Source: Prorocentrum cordatum (taxonomy: Eukaryota; Sar; Dinophyceae; Prorocentrales; Prorocentraceae). From it: a stretch of DNA of 45,000 bases. The stretch lies in contig CAUYUJ010018461.1 of the NCBI GenBank assembly GCA_963575745.1, positions 47,023-92,022 on the forward strand, given 5' to 3'. The notes under the pieces are model-generated. The model was not told where the DNA came from, did no database searches, and saw nothing but the letters and a program-made list of their open reading frames with translations. The first letter of the stretch is position 1. Each line of letters starts with the position of its first letter. The position numbers were made by a program, and so were the translations under genes. This document shows, piece by piece, positions 41,152-45,000 of the stretch.

Positions 41152-41239
41152 TGCTGCCGCTGCTAGCCAGGGAATTGCGTGTCCGCGCTCGCCTTCCAGA
41201 GCCAGGCCCCGTTCCGAACCAACACCGCTGTCCAGAAAC

Positions 41240-41814
41240 AGTTAGTACGAGGTGCCTTTGGAGGCCTCGCGATGGTTCGTCGCGGATTGGAGGCTCCTTG
41301 TAGCGAGTGGCGGTGCCAGCATCGTGCGCGCGCGCGCGTTGGCAGGTGATCCCGCTATCTGATTGACGCGGTTTGTACGTTTGTGTTTTTTGCTTCGTGC
41401 GTGTGCTGTGCCCGGTGCGGCACGCTGCGCCTCGCGTGCTTGGCCTGCCGCTGGTTTGCCCGGCGCGCGCGTGGCGCGCGCGCGTTGGTCGAGGGCGGCC
41501 CTCGATTTGTTTCGTGTTTGTTCCAGGCCCTCCTGCGCGTCAGGTCTTCGCTTGCGCTTTTCGCTTCATCCCTTTATTTGTCTCTCCTCTCCTCTTCTCC
41601 TCTTCTCCCCCTCCTCTTCCTGCTCTTTTTTTCCGCTTCGTTTCCTCATCTCCCATCCCTTTTTATATTGCGTGGTATGTCTTCGTTTTGTGGCCGCGCC
41701 ACGGCAATTTCAGCGCGCCCTTCGCGCCGCGCGCTGTTCGTTGTCCCCGAGCGATTTGTTTTTGAAAGTCCCTGTGGTGCGCACCGCGCGCCAGTGCCGC
41801 AACTAGTCTAGCGC
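41240..41814. other. GC-rich, then pyrimidine-rich stretch without a gene
   Basis: A GCGC-rich portion (41310-41500) is followed by a strongly pyrimidine-rich tract (41565-41665) like that in the gag insertion. No gene is supported. Confidence 0.35.
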
Positions 41815-42860
41815 GCCCATCGCGCAGTTCGCGGCCCCATGTGCAACCCTGCCGACGCGATGTGGCCGCGCGCCGCCTCCCCGACCATTCCTGATCAACG
41901 TTCGCAGGTTTCGTGGCCCCACGAGGAGCTCGACCGAAATCCCGCAGAGCACAGGCCGCACGCCGCGGCCCAGATTATTTGAGGCCGCCCATCTCGCGGT
42001 TCGCGGCTCCATATTCTTGGAATTCCATCGACGACCCCTGCGGCGCAGGCCGGGCGCCGCGCCCGGGCCATTTCGTTTCGCCCGCCACGCCATTCGTGCC
42101 CCCATAGGGAGCACCACCTGATGCGTTGTGGCATAGGCCGCTGGCCACCGCCCAGACCATGTCAGCCCATTCAGAACACGATTCGCGCACCCCCGGGGAG
42201 GTCTACATATTTTTTCCACCGGACGCATGCCACCGCGCAGACCGTTGCAACAGGCCCATCGAACGGTTCGCGGCCCCATACGCAGCCCCCCAAGGGTTTT
42301 GTCGCACAGGGCGCATGTTGCCGCCCAGACTATTTCAGATCGCTTGTCATGTGTTTCGTGGCGCCATTAAAAGGGTTCCGCCGAAGACGCTTGCGTCGCA
42401 GGCCGCGCGCCGCCGCCCAGACCACTTCAGCTGTCCTCACGCGATCTGCGGCCGCATTCGGAAACTCCATTGAAACGTTTTCAGGCACAAAACGCACGCC
42501 GCCGCCCAGACCATTGAGCACGCGCCCCTCGCACTTCGTGGCCCCATATGGAACCCCGCCGAAAGAATTTGCGGCGCGTGCCGCATTGCGCCGTCCAGAC
42601 CCTTTCAGCAACATTGCTCACGTGTTCAGTAGCCAAATTTGGAGCGCAGGCCGCATGCCGCCGGCCCCAGCCAATTCAGCGTTGCCTCTCGCGGTCCGTG
42701 GGCCCATGCGGAGTTCCACCGGAGACTGTTGTGGCGCAGGCTGCTCGCCGCCGCCCATGCCACTTCGTCGCAGTCTTCGCGCGGTCGGTGGTTTCGTGGG
42801 GGGCTCCACCGAAGGCCCTTGTAGTAGATTTCGCATGCGGGGTCGCGCGTGTCGGGCGGT
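41815..42860 (+). repeat. About 85-bp tandem array, block 1
   Basis: Degenerate units share TTCGTGGCCCCATAGGGAG, CCACCGAAGGC, GCGCAGGCCGCATGCCGCC and GCCCAGACCATTTCAG. Successive CAGACC...TTCAG sites lie about 82-88 bases apart (near 42160, 42246, 42330, 42418, 42508, 42595, 42670). ORFs through it on either strand are by-products. Confidence 0.8.
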
Positions 42861-43276
42861 CTTGTCTATTTTTCGCACTGCGTTCAGACATGGTTGGCTT
42901 TTCGCAGGGTTTATTTTGTTTCGGAGGGGCAAAGGGAAGATGCGGGCAAATGGACCAGCACGATGGGCAGGAGCGACGACCAAGGTCATTATTGGAAGGA
43001 TGATGCGGGCGAGGGGCGCCTCCGATGATTGGCGCTCAGACTACGCTGTTTCCAGCCTTTGAGCGAGCAGTATCTCCCAGTTACATTCTATTCTGGCGAG
43101 GCTCGGAACTGACACTGTGGGCGGACGGCGCTGGGGGAGGGATCAACGAGGGAGGCTTAGGAGCAGAAATGAGGGGGGGAGGGGCAGAGACGGGGGCGGC
43201 GGGCAGGGTTGGGGGTGGGGGCCAGAGGGCTTGCGGGGGAGCCCATTGGAGGCTCCGCGAGGGCCCCCATGGGCCC
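42861..43276. other. Unique stretch between repeat blocks, no supported gene
   Basis: Contains AT-richer sequence to about 43110, then a G-rich segment. No ORF with recognisable features. Confidence 0.3.
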
Positions 43277-43430
43277 GCGGTGGGTCCGGACTCCCCCCCC
43301 CGCGGTGGGTCCGGACTCCCCTCGGCATTGTTTTTTTCCACGTCTGAGAAGACTGCCGAGGGGAGTCCGAACCCACCGCGGCCCCCATGGGCGCTCCCGC
43401 GGCGGTGGGTCCGGACTCCCCTCGGCAGTG
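43277..43430. repeat. Three direct copies and one inverted copy of a 20-27-bp GC-rich motif
   Basis: CGCGGTGGGTCCGGACTCCC occurs at 43277-43296 and 43301-43320, and CGGTGGGTCCGGACTCCC again near 43403-43420. The inverse, TGCCGAGGGGAGTCCG then AACCCACCGCG, is at 43354-43380. It pairs with 43301-43327 over 27 bases with one mismatch, leaving a 26-base loop. Confidence 0.85.
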
Positions 43431-44085
43431 GTTTTGGACATGTCTGGGGGGCCTGGCACGGGCTCGGCAGGGCCCCCTGGGGCCTTCGATTCTGTTGCGA
43501 CTGGGGATCCAAAGTGCTGTTTGGGTCCCAGAGTTGTCGTGTCGTTCGGGGTGTGGGCGGGGGAGTATGTTGCCTCCAGATTACGCCACACTGGGTGCGC
43601 GAGAATGAGCTTGTGGAGCCTGAGCGGGGCCTGCAGTGGGCCGTCCTGGAGCTGTTTTGAAGTCTTGTAGCAGTGCCATGTTAGGATTTCGTGTTTTTTC
43701 TTTCGGTGGGCATCTTGGCGACTTGGCGGCTCTCTGGCGCCCAATGGGGATCGATGGGCCGTTTTGGAAGCCCTGGGATTGCATTGCAGCGGACTCCGTT
43801 TGCCTTCGCGCCGTCGCTCGCACGCCGCGGGAACGACGCGGAGGCATTTTAACCAATCGAAGAGTAGTGCGAAGGAACTTTTGGAGGCCGTAGTTTTTTC
43901 TCAATCCTCCTGTCCGTTGGGTCTTCGTTGGGAGCCCGGAGCGCTGAGCGCCTCATCTCCTGCCTTCCCCCTCCTCTACCACCGCCTCCTCCTCCAGACC
44001 GCTTCAGTCCGTCATCATCTATCCTCTCCTCTCCTGTGTGGTCGGTCTTCGCTTAGGAGTATCCGCCAATGCAGTTTCCGCGCAC
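43431..44085. other. Unique stretch, no supported gene
   Basis: Open frames are short or cross repeat sequence. Around 43690-43790 there is weak similarity to the 15-bp-period family (CATCTTGGCGACTTGGCGG). Confidence 0.3.
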
Positions 44086-45000
44086 CTCTCGAACGATTCG
44101 TGGCCCCATAGGGCTCCGCCGAAGGCCCCTGTAGCAAGGGCCGCTCCCTTCTGCCCGATGCCAATTCAGCGCGCACCCCGCGCGGTTCGCGGCTCCTGAA
44201 AGGGCGTTGCGCCGAACATTCTCGTAGCAAAGTTTGCGCACCGCCCGTCCAGACCACGTCAGCGGGCCCCTCGCTCGATTCGCGGCCCCATCGGATAGCA
44301 TTCCGAAGGCCTTTGAAGCGCAGGCCACTTGCCAACGCCCAGACAATTCCAGTTCCCCCCTCGCAAAGTTCGCGGCCCCATTGGGAGTTCCACCGAAGGT
44401 CTTTGTAGCGCAGGCCGCCCGTCGCCGCCCAGTCCACCCGAGTTCTTTATTCACGCGGCTCGTGGCCCCGAAGGGGGCCCCGCCGAAGCTTCTGGTAGCG
44501 CGGGCCGCATGCCGCCGCCCAGACCGCTTCAGGTCTTTATTCACCCCGTTCGTGGCGCCATAGGAAGTTCGGCTGCCGACCAGCAGACATGTTCAACGCA
44601 ATTCTTGCGCGCGCCGCGGCCTCGTGGAGGTTTACACCGAAGGCTTGTGATGCGCTCGCCGCGCGTCGCCACCGACAGTATTGCGGCGCACTCTCACGCG
44701 GGTCGTGGCCCCACAGGATGCAACGCCGAAGGCTTCTGTCGCGCTGGCTGCTTGCCGCCGCTCAATCCAATCCAGCACCCCCCCCTCACGCAGTTCGGTG
44801 CCCCATAGGGGGTTCGGCCGAAATTCTTTGTCCCGGTGCAGGCCGCATGCCGCTGGCCAGACTATTTCAGTTTATAGTTCTTGCAGTTCGGGGTCCCATG
44901 CGGCGCCCCGCCGAAGGCTTTTGCGGCGCAGGCCGCTTTGCGCAATTTGGATTATGTCAGCACGCCCTGATACGGTCCGTGGCCCCACAGAGAACGTCAC
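44086..45000 (+). repeat. About 85-bp tandem array, block 2, running off the window
   Basis: Same family as 41815-42860: TTCGCGGCCCCATTGGGAG, TCCACCGAAGG, GTAGCGCAGGCCGC and GCCCAGACCGCTTCAGG recur at about 85-90-base spacing (for example near 44161, 44250, 44340, 44430, 44520, 44860 and 44950). It continues past the window end. Confidence 0.8.

Noticed and set aside
41895-44808. Open frames on both strands across the 85-bp arrays
   Set aside because: They arise from GC-rich repeat units without stops; unit lengths that are not multiples of three change the frame, and no domain is visible.

Overview
The window looks like nuclear DNA of a dinoflagellate. Three things point there. A near-exact antisense copy of the dinoflagellate spliced leader (20 of 21 bases by eye) occurs twice. 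The C-terminal module GDPHLQTVHGERFDL...LINIPRG...AVGGLLGEDDH is one I know from dinoflagellate predicted proteins. A decayed Ty1/Copia element has the gag and RNase H style typical of dinoflagellates. Gene density is very low and simple repeats fill much of the DNA. The genus cannot be settled from this sequence; a Prorocentrum-like genome is only a guess.

Layout. 1-1599 is a repeat-rich left flank with a strong snap-back inverted repeat. 1600-15370 and 15371-28962 are two copies of one 13.6-13.8 kb unit in direct tandem. Each unit holds, in order: a TATG microsatellite; a spliced-leader-like relic; a secreted glycine-rich protein gene (intact in copy 2, frameshifted in copy 1); CT, ACATCT and TTTGC repeats; a minus-strand broken gene with a clear spliced-leader relic upstream; a pentanucleotide satellite; GC-rich 15-bp-period repeats; and a decayed Copia element. 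The Copia element keeps a small membrane ORF, gag with a zinc knuckle, the end of reverse transcriptase and RNase H, but has no recognisable protease, integrase or RT core. Its reading frame runs on past RNase H into a long unrecognised region. Copy 1 of that region is cut at 15370 by the duplication junction; copy 2 runs on into single-copy DNA.

28963-34332 is single-copy DNA with a chain of protein-like but frameshifted segments. Within it lies one intact 354-codon ORF (30443-31507) with a divergent RNA 2'-phosphotransferase (Tpt1/KptA)-like domain. 34333-45000 is almost all repeats: TG, 15-bp-period, 78-bp and about 85-bp arrays; a 2.6-kb trinucleotide belt (GGA, AAT-type, GGA, GAT, GAG); a roughly 175-bp array; and a GC-rich inverted/direct repeat cluster near 43.3 kb. 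A small minus-strand Cys/His module at 38826-39074 resembles the tail of dinoflagellate LINE proteins.

Only two ORFs look intact and gene-like: the copy-2 glycine-rich secreted protein (16419-18068) and the Tpt1-like ORF (30443-31507). The rest of the coding-like sequence is decayed. No tRNA, rRNA, CRISPR or bacterial-type operon features were seen. Identity figures are hand estimates from reading the two copies side by side.
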